8,121 bases of DNA from an uncultured bacterium (GTDB lineage Bacteria > Hydrogenedentota > Hydrogenedentia > Hydrogenedentales > CAITNO01), in the NCBI GenBank assembly GCA_937923585.1, contig CALDSM010000489.1, positions 1 to 8,121 on the forward strand. The letters are read 5' to 3'. Position 1 is the first letter of the stretch. Each line of letters opens with the position of its first letter. Made by a program: the position numbers and the translations under genes. Below the pieces are notes generated by a model. It ran no database searches, was not told the origin of the DNA, and was given only the letters and a program-made list of their open reading frames with translations. This document shows, one piece after another, positions 1 through 6,072 of this stretch.

Positions 1-481
1 CGCGCAGGGGAATGCCTTCGCCGTCCACGATGGCCGCGTTTGTAAAGTTATTGTCGACCTTCTTGCCCTTTTCCTCGAAGTAGGTAATGCGGGCACCATC
101 CCCGGCCCCCTCCCTTTCGAGCCGTTCCGCGATGGCAGCGTAGTCAATCACGGAAGCATCGTTCACTGTCTGGATGGGCACACGCCAGGCAAGTCTCGGA
201 ATCCACTTGGCCAGCATGGGCATGCACACAATTTCATCGGGGGTGACCTCCGCGATTTGCATGACATACAGACTGAGCATATTCAAGACGGTGAGTGTGC
301 CAAGGGGAGCGATGCCACCGAAGAAGATTAGAATGAACAGGCGTGTTTGAGCATCCTGTTCGGCCTTTGCCTGCGTGTAGAACACGATCGCAAAAACGAC
401 GAATATGACCGCTGACAGAATCGAGGCCAGGCGCATAATCATGCCGACCAGAACGTTACCCTTCTCCGCGTAAAGCCCCAT
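1..481 (-). CDS. Partial two-helix membrane protein, unrecognised family (5' part only)
   Basis: An open frame runs leftward from an ATG at 481-479 to the window edge without a stop, giving 160 residues of an incomplete protein. The start is supported by an AAGGAG ribosome site 9 nt upstream. Residues 17-35 and about 48-75 are strongly hydrophobic and read as two membrane helices, separated by a short polar loop (YTQAKAEQDAQTR). A mixed polar domain follows from about residue 80, with PDE, WIPRLAW and a charged EEKGKKVDNN stretch. The visible part of that domain has no catalytic motif I know. The order of two N-terminal helices then a soluble domain suits an inner-membrane protein. The gene is divergent from hflX, so it is probably a separate transcription unit. 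The coding call is fairly safe (start, ribosome site, codon pattern); function is unknown. Confidence 0.72.
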   Translation of the reverse strand, partial: MGLYAEKGNVLVGMIMRLASILSAVIFVVFAIVFYTQAKAEQDAQTRLFILIFFGGIAPLGTLTVLNMLSLYVMQIAEVTPDEIVCMPMLAKWIPRLAWRVPIQTVNDASVIDYAAIAERLEREGAGDGARITYFEEKGKKVDNNFTNAAIVDGEGIPLR

Positions 482-514
482 TTCCCGAGTCTCCTTCTGT
501 TGAGTTCCCCATGG

Positions 515-542
515 TTTACAGTATTTCTCCGCCCGGGTTCAA
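515..542 (-). promoter_or_regulatory. Weak candidate promoter for the leftward membrane-protein gene
   Basis: Read on the minus strand, TTGAAC (542-537) and TGTAAA (520-515) are separated by 16 bp. Each matches four of six bases of the sigma-70 hexamers, and they lie about 35-60 bp upstream of the start codon at 481. This is a pattern match in a short divergent spacer and nothing more. Confidence 0.22.
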
Positions 543-553
543 CTCCCCCGCTG

Positions 554-562
554 TGGTATACT
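554..562 (+). promoter_or_regulatory. Extended -10 promoter for hflX
   Basis: TGGTATACT matches the extended -10 form TGn followed by TATAAT with one mismatch. It has no convincing -35 hexamer at the usual distance, which extended -10 promoters can do without. The start of transcription would fall near 569, leaving a leader of roughly 20 nt that contains the AGGAGG ribosome site. Position and spacing fit hflX well. Confidence 0.5.
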
Positions 563-573
563 TCGCTACTCAC

Positions 574-579
574 AGGAGG
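574..579 (+). promoter_or_regulatory. Shine-Dalgarno site that sets the hflX start
   Basis: AGGAGG lies 11 nt before the ATG at 591. Another ATG at 583 is only 3 nt from the site and opens a different frame that closes after 11 codons at 618, so 591 is the better hflX start. Confidence 0.65.
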
Positions 580-590
580 ATCATGCATTC

Positions 591-1886
591 ATGCCCGTTG
601 TTGACGACTCGAAAATGATAGACATACCCCGCCCGCCGGTGACGGAGAAAGCGATGCTGGTGCGTGTGGCGCTGCCGGGCGACAGTGAATTGGAGGTGGA
701 GGACTCGCTGGAGGAACTGCGCCAACTGGCCTGGACGGCGGGCGCGGAGATCGTGCTGACCATGGTCCAGTACCGCGACCGGCCGAATCCGGCCACGCTG
801 GTCGGCGCGGGCAAACTGGAGGAGATGAAGGCGGCGGTGCAGGAGAAGGAAATCGAGGTCGTCATTTTCGACTCGGACCTCACGGCGGCGCAGGGGAGCA
901 AACTCGAAAAGGCGCTTGAGGTCAAGGTGGTTGACCGGACCCAGTTGATCCTGGACATCTTCGCGCAGCGCGCGCAGACGCGCGAGGGCCGCAAACAGGT
1001 GGAACTGGCCCAGTTGCAGTATATCCTCCCGCGTCTGGCCGGACGCGGCTCGGTGATGCGCCAGCAGGGCGGCATTGGTGTGCGCGGTCCGGGCGAACAG
1101 AAGCTGGAGGTGGACCGCCGCGTCATCCGTTACCGCATCGGCCGGCTGAAGGAGGAACTGGAGGAGGTGCGCCAGGACCGGCGCGTCCAGCGCAAGCAGC
1201 GCAACGAGACGGGCGCGCCGCGGGTGGCGCTGGTGGGCTACACGAACGCCGGCAAATCGTCGCTGCTGAATGCGCTTACCAGTGCGGGTGCGTTTGCCGA
1301 GAACAAGCTCTTTGCCACGCTCGATCCGCTGGTGCGGCGCTGCGCGCTGCCCGGCGGCGGCGAGGTACTGCTGGCCGACACGGTGGGCTTTGTGCGGCGG
1401 CTGCCGCACACGCTGGTGGCCGCGTTTCGCGCCACTCTGGAGGCGGTCAACGAGTCCGATCTGCTGCTGGTGGTGGCCGATGCGGCGCATCCCGCGATGG
1501 AGGAGCACATCCGCACGGTGCGCCAGGTGCTGGAGGAAATCGGCGCGGCCGCGGTGCCCATCATCCGGGTGTACAACAAGACGGACCTGCTGGCGCGCGA
1601 GGAAATCGAGGGGTTGCTTTCGGGCCGCGAACCCTCGGTGGCGGTGTCCGCGCGCACGGGTGCCGGGCTCGACACGCTCCTCCGGGCCGTGGCGGACCAT
1701 ATCGGCGCGCGGCGGACGCGGCTGCGCCTGCGCATTCCGCAGGACAAGGCGGCGGTGCTGGGGCGCATCCATGACAGGGGCCGGGTGCTTCGCACCACCT
1801 ACGAGGGCAACGACATTCTGCTGGAGGTGGAGGTGGACGCCCCGGCCGCGGGTGCGCTGTCCCCCTACGTGGAGACCGAATCATGA
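591..1886 (+). CDS. hflX: GTPase HflX (ribosome-associated, ribosome splitting/rescue)
   Basis: HflX binds the 50S subunit and hydrolyses GTP; in other bacteria it splits stalled or stress-arrested 70S ribosomes. At 431 residues it has the normal family length. The N-terminal HflX domain shows LVGAGKLEE, DRTQLILDIFAQRAQT and a glycine-rich GGIGVRGPGEQKLE segment, followed by a charged helical stretch (DRRVIRYRIGRLKEELEEV). The GTPase domain is complete: P-loop GYTNAGKS at 216-223, switch-I region ATLDP, DTVG at 263-266, NKTD at 329-332 and SARTG at 353-357. The glycine-rich loop reads GPGEQKLE where many family members have GPGETQLE. The start at 591 follows an AGGAGG site. The stop overlaps the start of the Nudix gene, so the two are probably one transcript. 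The usual hfq or hflKC neighbours are not seen here. Family assignment is very secure; the ribosome-splitting role is taken from homologues. Confidence 0.97.
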   Translation: MPVVDDSKMIDIPRPPVTEKAMLVRVALPGDSELEVEDSLEELRQLAWTAGAEIVLTMVQYRDRPNPATLVGAGKLEEMKAAVQEKEIEVVIFDSDLTAAQGSKLEKALEVKVVDRTQLILDIFAQRAQTREGRKQVELAQLQYILPRLAGRGSVMRQQGGIGVRGPGEQKLEVDRRVIRYRIGRLKEELEEVRQDRRVQRKQRNETGAPRVALVGYTNAGKSSLLNALTSAGAFAENKLFATLDPLVRRCALPGGGEVLLADTVGFVRRLPHTLVAAFRATLEAVNESDLLLVVADAAHPAMEEHIRTVRQVLEEIGAAAVPIIRVYNKTDLLAREEIEGLLSGREPSVAVSARTGAGLDTLLRAVADHIGARRTRLRLRIPQDKAAVLGRIHDRGRVLRTTYEGNDILLEVEVDAPAAGALSPYVETES

Positions 1887-2332
1887 CGGCGCCGTTCATC
1901 CGCATCCGGGTCGCGGCGATCATTGTCGAGCAGGGGCGCATCCTGCTCGAAAAGCACGCCAAGGACGGCCGCGAGTACTGGGTGCTGCCCGGCGGCGGCG
2001 CGGACGTGGGGGAGACCCTGTCCGAAGCGCTGCGCCGTGAACTGCGCGAAGAAATCGGCATCGAGTCCGAAACCGGCGATCTGGCGTTCGCCTGCGAGGC
2101 TATCGCGCCGGATGCCTCGCGCCATATCGTGCAACTGGCCTTCCTGGCGTCCATCACGGGCGGCACGCCGCATGTGACCGGGGCCGACCTGCGTGTGGCC
2201 GATGTGGCGTGGATTCCCGTGGAAGCGGTGGCGGGTCTGGAGATGTACCCGACCATTCAGGAACACCTCGCGGCCGCGCTTTGCGCGGGCATTCCGCGCC
2301 GCACCGACAGTCTGGGCAATGTGTGGCGGTGA
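1883..2332 (+). CDS. Nudix hydrolase
   Basis: A 149-residue single-domain Nudix protein, expected to hydrolyse a nucleoside diphosphate linked to another group (X), with a divalent metal. The full Nudix box, G-x5-E-x7-REUxEExGU, occupies residues 38-60, with the metal-binding RELREE core at 52-57 and a preceding WVLPGGG strand-loop. The N-terminal strand (IRVAAIIVEQGRILL) and the C-terminal WIPVEAVAGLEMYP segment complete the usual fold. Nothing in the sequence fixes the substrate: oxidised nucleotide, dinucleotide polyphosphate, NDP-sugar and mRNA cap are all possible. It starts with ATGA overlapping the hflX stop, so translation is probably coupled. There is no separate ribosome site better than the GGAG at 1871-1874. 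Its stop lies 11 bp before the inverted repeat at 2344. Confidence 0.93.
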   Translation: MTAPFIRIRVAAIIVEQGRILLEKHAKDGREYWVLPGGGADVGETLSEALRRELREEIGIESETGDLAFACEAIAPDASRHIVQLAFLASITGGTPHVTGADLRVADVAWIPVEAVAGLEMYPTIQEHLAAALCAGIPRRTDSLGNVWR

Positions 2333-2343
2333 CACCGTCCCTA

Positions 2344-2452
2344 TTTTGACTGCGGGGGCCATGCCACCGCTTTCTCTTGGATACGTCACAGCCCCGGGCG
2401 AGGATATGGCTCTGGGCAAGGCAAAGCGGTGGCATGGCCCCCGCAGTCAAAA
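2344..2452. repeat. Perfect 30-bp inverted repeat with 49-bp centre (REP/BIME- or MITE-like)
   Basis: The left arm is 2344-2373 and the right arm 2423-2452; they are exact reverse complements over all 30 bases. Each arm is itself nearly palindromic: GCGGGGGC-CAT-GCCACCGC at 2352-2370, and GCGGTGGC-ATG-GCCCCCGC at 2426-2444, each an 8-bp stem with one mismatch and a 3-nt loop. Two REP-like hairpins in opposite orientation is the layout of a BIME. The outer ends are TTTT on the left and AAAA on the right, the reverse of an intrinsic terminator. No target-site duplication is visible, and the 49-bp centre encodes nothing. It could be a small mobile palindrome, a structure protecting the 3' end of the hflX-Nudix mRNA, or a nucleoid-protein site. 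The repeat itself is certain; its class is inferred. Confidence 0.9.
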
Positions 2453-2522
2453 GGGGCGCGCCGTCCGGCTAAAGCGGCGCGATTAGGAATTCCTGACTGT
2501 CTCTCGAATTGTCGCCGACGGG

Positions 2523-2552
2523 TTGGGAATCGCCGGGGACTTCCGATACAAT
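2523..2552 (+). promoter_or_regulatory. Candidate sigma-70-type promoter for the porin operon
   Basis: TTGGGA (2523-2528) and TACAAT (2547-2552) are 18 bp apart, with four and five matches to the -35 and -10 consensus. Transcription would start near 2559, giving a leader of about 130 nt before the porin ATG at 2691. It is the best promoter-like pair I found between the Nudix gene and the porin. Confidence 0.42.
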
Positions 2553-2677
2553 GCCGCAAACGGCGTGGTTGCCAGTCGGCGATGCAGGCGGTTATGGGCT
2601 GACTGCCTGGTGAGTGTGAGGACGGTTCAAGCAGTTTTCCCGTCCCGACCGGCAACACAACGCCATCCGTGGAAATC

Positions 2678-2681
2678 GGAG
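2678..2681 (+). promoter_or_regulatory. Ribosome site that sets the porin start
   Basis: GGAG lies 9 nt before the ATG at 2691, and that ATG begins a textbook signal peptide. This decides the start against the longer in-frame extension to 2523. Confidence 0.6.
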
Positions 2682-2690
2682 TGCGTCCTG

Positions 2691-4166
2691 ATGCGTCTGT
2701 TTCGCTGGATAGTGGTGAGCCTTCTGCTGGTGCCCCCCGGGGCTGCCTTCGCCCAAGCACCGGGAAACGTGGACGTCAATGAACTTGCCAAAACCGTCGA
2801 GCGGCTTGCCCAGGAAAATGCGGACCTGAAGAAGCGGGTGACGGAACTGGAAGCGCGCGTTTCAGACAAGGCCGCCCCCGAGCCCGCCCCCGTCGCGCAG
2901 GAAGCGCCGTCCGCCGGGCCGACGGCCACCGCGACGGAACCCCCCGCAGCCGCACCGGCTTCGACAGAAGACGGGAAGACACCCCTCAAGACCTATTGGA
3001 GGGAGGGCCTTCATTTCGAGTCTGAAGACGGCAATTTTGCGCTCAAGGTCGGCGGCCGCCTGATGTTGGATGTCGCAACCTTTCATCACCCCAGGTACTG
3101 GGAACTGGGCGGGCGGGATATCGAGGAGGCGGACGGGGTGGAACTGCGGGAGACGCGGCTCAGCCTGTCGGGCACCCTCTATGGCGACTACCTGTATGCG
3201 CTGGAGGTGGATTTCGCGGGAGATGAGACGGCCGTCAAGGACGCCTATCTGGGGATGAAGAATGTCCCGTTCTTCGGCTATGTTCAGGCGGGCCATTTCA
3301 CGGAGCCGTTCGGGCTGGAACAGCTTACCACGTCCAACCACACGACCTTCATGGAGCGGTCCATGGTCACCGAGGCCATTGCGCCGTACCGCGCGCTGGG
3401 CCTGGGATTCACCGCGCCGTTCTTCAACGAACGCATGACCTGGGCGGCGGGCGTGTTTAACCGGGTCGTGGACGAGGAGCGGCCCTACTGGGATGTGGCG
3501 ACCCGCGTGACGGGGCTGCCGTGGTATGCGGATCAGGGCCGCCGCCTGCTTCACGTGGGGGCCTCCTACATGCGGCAGGCGCCGAACGGCGACATCAGCC
3601 TGGGCTCCCATCCCGAATCCCACCTCGGCAACCTGCACATGGACACGGGCAATTTCCCGGCCGACAAGGTGGACCGCTGGGCGTTCGAAACGGCGCTGGT
3701 CCTGGGCCCCTTCTCGCTCCAGGCGGAATACATGGCCGCGCAGGCCGGCCTGATGCCCCCGCACCGCACACTCACCCTCATTGACCTGGACAGGCACTTT
3801 GCCAGCGCGCGGCGTTTCGACGGGTACTACGTCCAGGCGGGCGTCTTCCTGACCGGCGAAAACCGTCCCTACAACACTGCGGGCGCATATTTTGACCGCA
3901 TCATCCCCCGTCACAATTTCAGCTTGGGCAAGGGCGGCTGGGGTGCCTGGGAACTGGCGTTGCGCTATTCGAACCTGCTCCTGAACGACTATGACGTCCG
4001 AAGCGGCATTATCGGCGGCAAGGGCGAGAACTGGACCGCCGGTTTGAACTGGTACATGACCCCGAACACGCGCCTGATGATCAACTACGTCAAGGCGCAC
4101 GTCAGCCAGTACGCCTACAACGGCACGCTGGACATCTTTGAGGGCCGGATGCAGATAGACTTCTAA
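2691..4166 (+). CDS. OprO/OprP-type outer-membrane porin with N-terminal coiled coil
   Basis: A 491-residue outer-membrane beta-barrel of the phosphate-selective porin O/P family. Members form trimeric channels for phosphate, polyphosphate or other small solutes. Residues 1-21 are a Sec signal peptide with an AFA cleavage site. Residues 27-58 form a leucine-heptad coiled coil (VERLAQENADLKKRV) and 60-97 are a proline/alanine-rich linker. The barrel starts near residue 100 with YWREGLHFES and KVGGRLMLD. It continues with the family's RLSLSGTLYGDYLYALEVDF, DAYLG, GHFTEPFGLEQLTTSNH, FMERSMV and APYRALGLG segments. The protein ends in QIDF, the terminal phenylalanine expected for BAM-assembled barrels. 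Pseudomonas OprP has about 440 residues; the excess here is the coiled coil and linker. It is first in a tight gene run that includes a phosphoesterase, which fits a phosphate link. True anion selectivity cannot be read from the sequence, since many relatives are general porins. Confidence 0.9.
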   Translation: MRLFRWIVVSLLLVPPGAAFAQAPGNVDVNELAKTVERLAQENADLKKRVTELEARVSDKAAPEPAPVAQEAPSAGPTATATEPPAAAPASTEDGKTPLKTYWREGLHFESEDGNFALKVGGRLMLDVATFHHPRYWELGGRDIEEADGVELRETRLSLSGTLYGDYLYALEVDFAGDETAVKDAYLGMKNVPFFGYVQAGHFTEPFGLEQLTTSNHTTFMERSMVTEAIAPYRALGLGFTAPFFNERMTWAAGVFNRVVDEERPYWDVATRVTGLPWYADQGRRLLHVGASYMRQAPNGDISLGSHPESHLGNLHMDTGNFPADKVDRWAFETALVLGPFSLQAEYMAAQAGLMPPHRTLTLIDLDRHFASARRFDGYYVQAGVFLTGENRPYNTAGAYFDRIIPRHNFSLGKGGWGAWELALRYSNLLLNDYDVRSGIIGGKGENWTAGLNWYMTPNTRLMINYVKAHVSQYAYNGTLDIFEGRMQIDF

Positions 4167-4190
4167 ACCGGCCGTCCCGGAGACCGCACC

Positions 4191-4352
4191 ATGAAACATC
4201 TGAAGTCCGTGTCGAGAATGAAAGCGCCGGCCCGCGCGCTCGCGCTGCTGGAGAAAGAGGCCGTTCTCCAGAACGTGGAACAGACCGTGGCGCAGGTGGG
4301 GGCGCTCGTGGGGGTAATCGTCAACCTCAAACGCCCGGGAGCCAGCGCATGA
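4191..4352 (+). CDS. Small protein A, 53 residues, unknown function
   Basis: An ATG at 4191, 24 bp after the porin stop, is preceded by GGAG at 4179-4182 with an 8-nt spacer. It opens a 53-codon frame ending in TGA at 4350-4352. The product is basic at the N-terminus (MKHLKSVSRMKAPARAL), then helix-forming (ALLEKEAVLQNVEQTVAQ), then hydrophobic (VGALVGVIVNL, about residues 37-47). The hydrophobic part is short for a membrane helix, so peripheral membrane binding or packing against a partner is as likely. Its stop overlaps the start of small protein B by ATGA, which suggests coupled translation. The first nine residues match the pattern of protein B (M-K-x-L/I-K/R-x-V-S-K/R) and both have PA(R/K)A soon after. 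I recognise no family. Position, ribosome site and overlap favour a real gene. Confidence 0.62.
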   Translation: MKHLKSVSRMKAPARALALLEKEAVLQNVEQTVAQVGALVGVIVNLKRPGASA

Positions 4353-4492
4353 AACGCATCAGACCCGTCAGCAAATCCATTCCCGCAAAGGCGTACTACT
4401 ACAACATCAGCCTGACCCAAAAACTGAGCGAACTGGTCACGCTGGTCTCCCTGGTGGAGTCCATCTTCAACACCCTGTTCCCGCGGAGCTAG
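4349..4492 (+). CDS. Small protein B, 47 residues, unknown function
   Basis: This frame starts with the ATG of the ATGA overlap at 4349 and ends in TAG at 4490-4492, for 47 codons. The N-terminus is basic (MKRIRPVSKSIPAKAYYY) and the rest is an amphipathic to hydrophobic helix (KLSELVTLVSLVESIFNTLF). It resembles small protein A at the N-terminus, so the two may be diverged duplicates, but the match is too short to be certain. The GGAG for the next gene lies inside its last codons (4485-4488), and the phosphoesterase start follows its stop by 5 nt, so translation of all three is probably linked. Roles as a membrane-bound regulator, a chaperone for a barrel or lipoprotein, or a toxin-like peptide are all open. 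No family recognised. Confidence 0.6.
   Translation: MKRIRPVSKSIPAKAYYYNISLTQKLSELVTLVSLVESIFNTLFPRS
4485..4488 (+). promoter_or_regulatory. Ribosome site supporting a TTG start
   Basis: GGAG lies 9 nt before the TTG at 4498, inside the end of small protein B. No ATG or GTG in this frame lies near the signal peptide, so the site decides that the phosphoesterase begins with TTG. Confidence 0.6.
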
Positions 4493-4497
4493 CCCCC

Positions 4498-6051
4498 TTG
4501 AAACGGCTGGGTCTAGCCGGCGCCGCCATTGCGCTGGCCGCACTGGCGGGATGCCCCTCTTCTTACGTGTATGACACGCTTCCCGAACCGAACGCGGAGC
4601 ACTGGCTTCGCTTCGCCCAGATCACGGATGTACACATCCTTGACGAGGAAAGCCCGGGCCGCGCGGTCCGGATGGAAAGCTACCTGCCCGCCTCCTGGCG
4701 GCCGCATGAAGCCTACACAGCCCAGGTGCTCGACGCAACCATACAGGCCATAAACCGCCGCCATTATGCCGGCGCCGGGGCGGGACGGCCGGTGGATTTC
4801 GTGCTGGCGACCGGCGATCTGGCGGACAATGGCCAGTTCAACGAACTGCGCTGGTTCATCGCCTGCATGGACGGCCGGAATATCGTGCCCGATTCGGGCG
4901 CGCTTGACGGCCCGCTGCGCGCCATCGCGCCGGAGGACAACCCCAATCTGCCTTTCAGGGCGCGGGGTCTCGCCCCCGGCATACGCTGGTATGCGGCCTT
5001 TGGAAACCATGACAACCTGGCCCAGGGGAACTTCACGGTTGACCGAAGCGCCGACGACCCCGTCCAGTGGACCTCCCCGCAAATCACGACCGCGGTGGGG
5101 CTGCTCGGCCTGGACCTGCTGACACCGCCGCAGGATGCGCTGATCCCCACGCTGGACCAGAGTCCGGCCGTGCTGCTCGCCAGCGGCGAGCCGATTGACC
5201 CCGACACCCTTCAGTTGAACCTGGACGCGGTGGAGGCGGGCCCCATCCCGCCGGACGACGACAGGCATTTCATCTCGCGCAGGATCTTCGTCCACGAGAT
5301 GCTGAACTCGACCTCGCTGCCCGTGGGGCACGGGTTTGACCGGTCGAACGAGGCGCTTGCGACCGTCCGGTACACCGCGCGCCCCAGACTCGACGTGCCC
5401 GTCCGCCTGGTGGTGCTTGATACGGCGGGGCCGGACGCGCTGCCCGGCGAGGTGGACGCGGCGGGCGCGGTGACGCTGGAACAGTTCGAGTCCTTCTTCA
5501 AGCCCGCCGTGAAGGCGGCCCAGGACGCGGGGGAGTTCGTCATCGTCGTGACGCACCACCCCAGCGACGACTTCGGGAAGAATGTGCCCTTCGTCACCGT
5601 GACCGGCGAGCAGTTCCGATCTTTCCTGTCCAGCCAGCCGAACATCATCGCCCACTTCTGCGGCCACATGCACTACCACGAGACGACGCTGGTCGGGGGC
5701 CGGTATCCCTACTACGAGATTCAGACGGCCTCGCTGATTGACTATCCGCAGGAGGGGCGGATGGTTGACCTGTACTATGACCGCGGGCAGAAGACGTTTT
5801 ACCTACGGAGCCAGACCTTCCGTCACACCGAATCGCCCACCCGCCTTTCCGCGGAATCGTACCGGCGGGCCTCTGCGGACATGCTGGTGGACCCCATGGA
5901 CTACGACTATCTGGAGCACGTGGGGAACCCGCCGCCGCCTTTTGAAACGTACCATGCAAAGAGCACGGAACTGAAGGCCGCGCAAGCGGGCGCGCACGAA
6001 CACGACAACAATTATGTGGTCGCCGTTTCCCGTCCGGACTTTCCCCAGTAG
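4498..6051 (+). CDS. Lipoprotein metallophosphoesterase (calcineurin-like)
   Basis: A 517-residue dinuclear-metal phosphoesterase, predicted to be anchored by lipid outside the cytoplasm. Residues 1-18 are a lipoprotein signal peptide ending in the lipobox L16-A-G-C19. All metal-ligand motifs are present in order: DVH at 44-46, GDLADN at 106-111, GNHD at 169-172, THH at 352-354 and GHMH at 389-392. An insert of about 180 residues separates GNHD from THH, and 125 residues follow GHMH, so the protein is much longer than a minimal domain. Long spacing of this kind is known from the PPA1498/RPA4764-type metallophosphoesterases, which may be its closest family; I could not test this. The TTG start is backed by GGAG at 4485-4488. 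It sits between two outer-membrane channels, so the substrate is probably an external or periplasmic phospho-compound. Mono- versus diesterase activity cannot be told. Confidence 0.92.
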   Translation: MKRLGLAGAAIALAALAGCPSSYVYDTLPEPNAEHWLRFAQITDVHILDEESPGRAVRMESYLPASWRPHEAYTAQVLDATIQAINRRHYAGAGAGRPVDFVLATGDLADNGQFNELRWFIACMDGRNIVPDSGALDGPLRAIAPEDNPNLPFRARGLAPGIRWYAAFGNHDNLAQGNFTVDRSADDPVQWTSPQITTAVGLLGLDLLTPPQDALIPTLDQSPAVLLASGEPIDPDTLQLNLDAVEAGPIPPDDDRHFISRRIFVHEMLNSTSLPVGHGFDRSNEALATVRYTARPRLDVPVRLVVLDTAGPDALPGEVDAAGAVTLEQFESFFKPAVKAAQDAGEFVIVVTHHPSDDFGKNVPFVTVTGEQFRSFLSSQPNIIAHFCGHMHYHETTLVGGRYPYYEIQTASLIDYPQEGRMVDLYYDRGQKTFYLRSQTFRHTESPTRLSAESYRRASADMLVDPMDYDYLEHVGNPPPPFETYHAKSTELKAAQAGAHEHDNNYVVAVSRPDFPQ

Positions 6052-6060
6052 CCGGACATT

Positions 6061-6064
6061 GGAG
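6061..6064 (+). promoter_or_regulatory. Ribosome site for the FadL-type gene
   Basis: GGAG precedes three successive in-frame start codons: TTG at 6073 (8-nt spacer), GTG at 6076 (11 nt) and ATG at 6079 (14 nt). Spacing favours TTG; codon preference favours ATG. The choice changes the protein by at most two residues within the signal peptide. Confidence 0.5.
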
Positions 6065-6072
6065 CATTTCCA

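Larger units (their letters stand above)
2333..2690. other. Gene-free stretch between the Nudix gene and the porin operon
   Basis: These 358 bp contain a long perfect inverted repeat (2344-2452), then a candidate promoter (2523-2552), then a leader of about 130 nt before the porin start. A frame in phase with the porin extends upstream to a TTG at 2523. Its 56 extra residues are arginine- and cysteine-rich and precede a complete signal peptide, so I regard that part as untranslated. No terminator with a T-run was found. No protein or RNA gene could be supported. Confidence 0.6.

Noticed and set aside
570..1772. 400-residue open frame on the minus strand opposite hflX
   Set aside because: It is rich in His, Arg, Gln and Ala, has no family motif, and lies wholly over the well-supported hflX; a GC-rich codon shadow.
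2344..2452. Reading the inverted repeat as an intrinsic terminator for hflX-Nudix
   Set aside because: The stem is followed by AAAA then GC-rich sequence, not a T-run, and the 49-nt loop is far longer than in normal terminators.
2335..2466. CCGTCC on both sides of the inverted repeat as a target-site duplication
   Set aside because: The copies lie at unequal distances from the arms (3 and 8 nt), so they are probably chance.
2497..2514. Pho-box-like pair of TGTC motifs upstream of the porin
   Set aside because: The two units are 12 bp apart, not 11, match the consensus poorly, and do not sit at the usual distance from the candidate -10.
2523..2690. Upstream extension of the porin from a TTG at 2523
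   Set aside because: The 56 added residues do not look like protein, overlap the candidate promoter, and would bury a good signal peptide that begins at 2691 behind a GGAG site.
2862..4199. 445-residue open frame on the minus strand opposite the porin
   Set aside because: Shadow of the porin frame; no recognisable domain and Val/Arg/His-biased composition.
4513..5679. 388-residue open frame on the minus strand opposite the phosphoesterase
   Set aside because: Shadow frame; the plus strand carries all metallophosphoesterase motifs.
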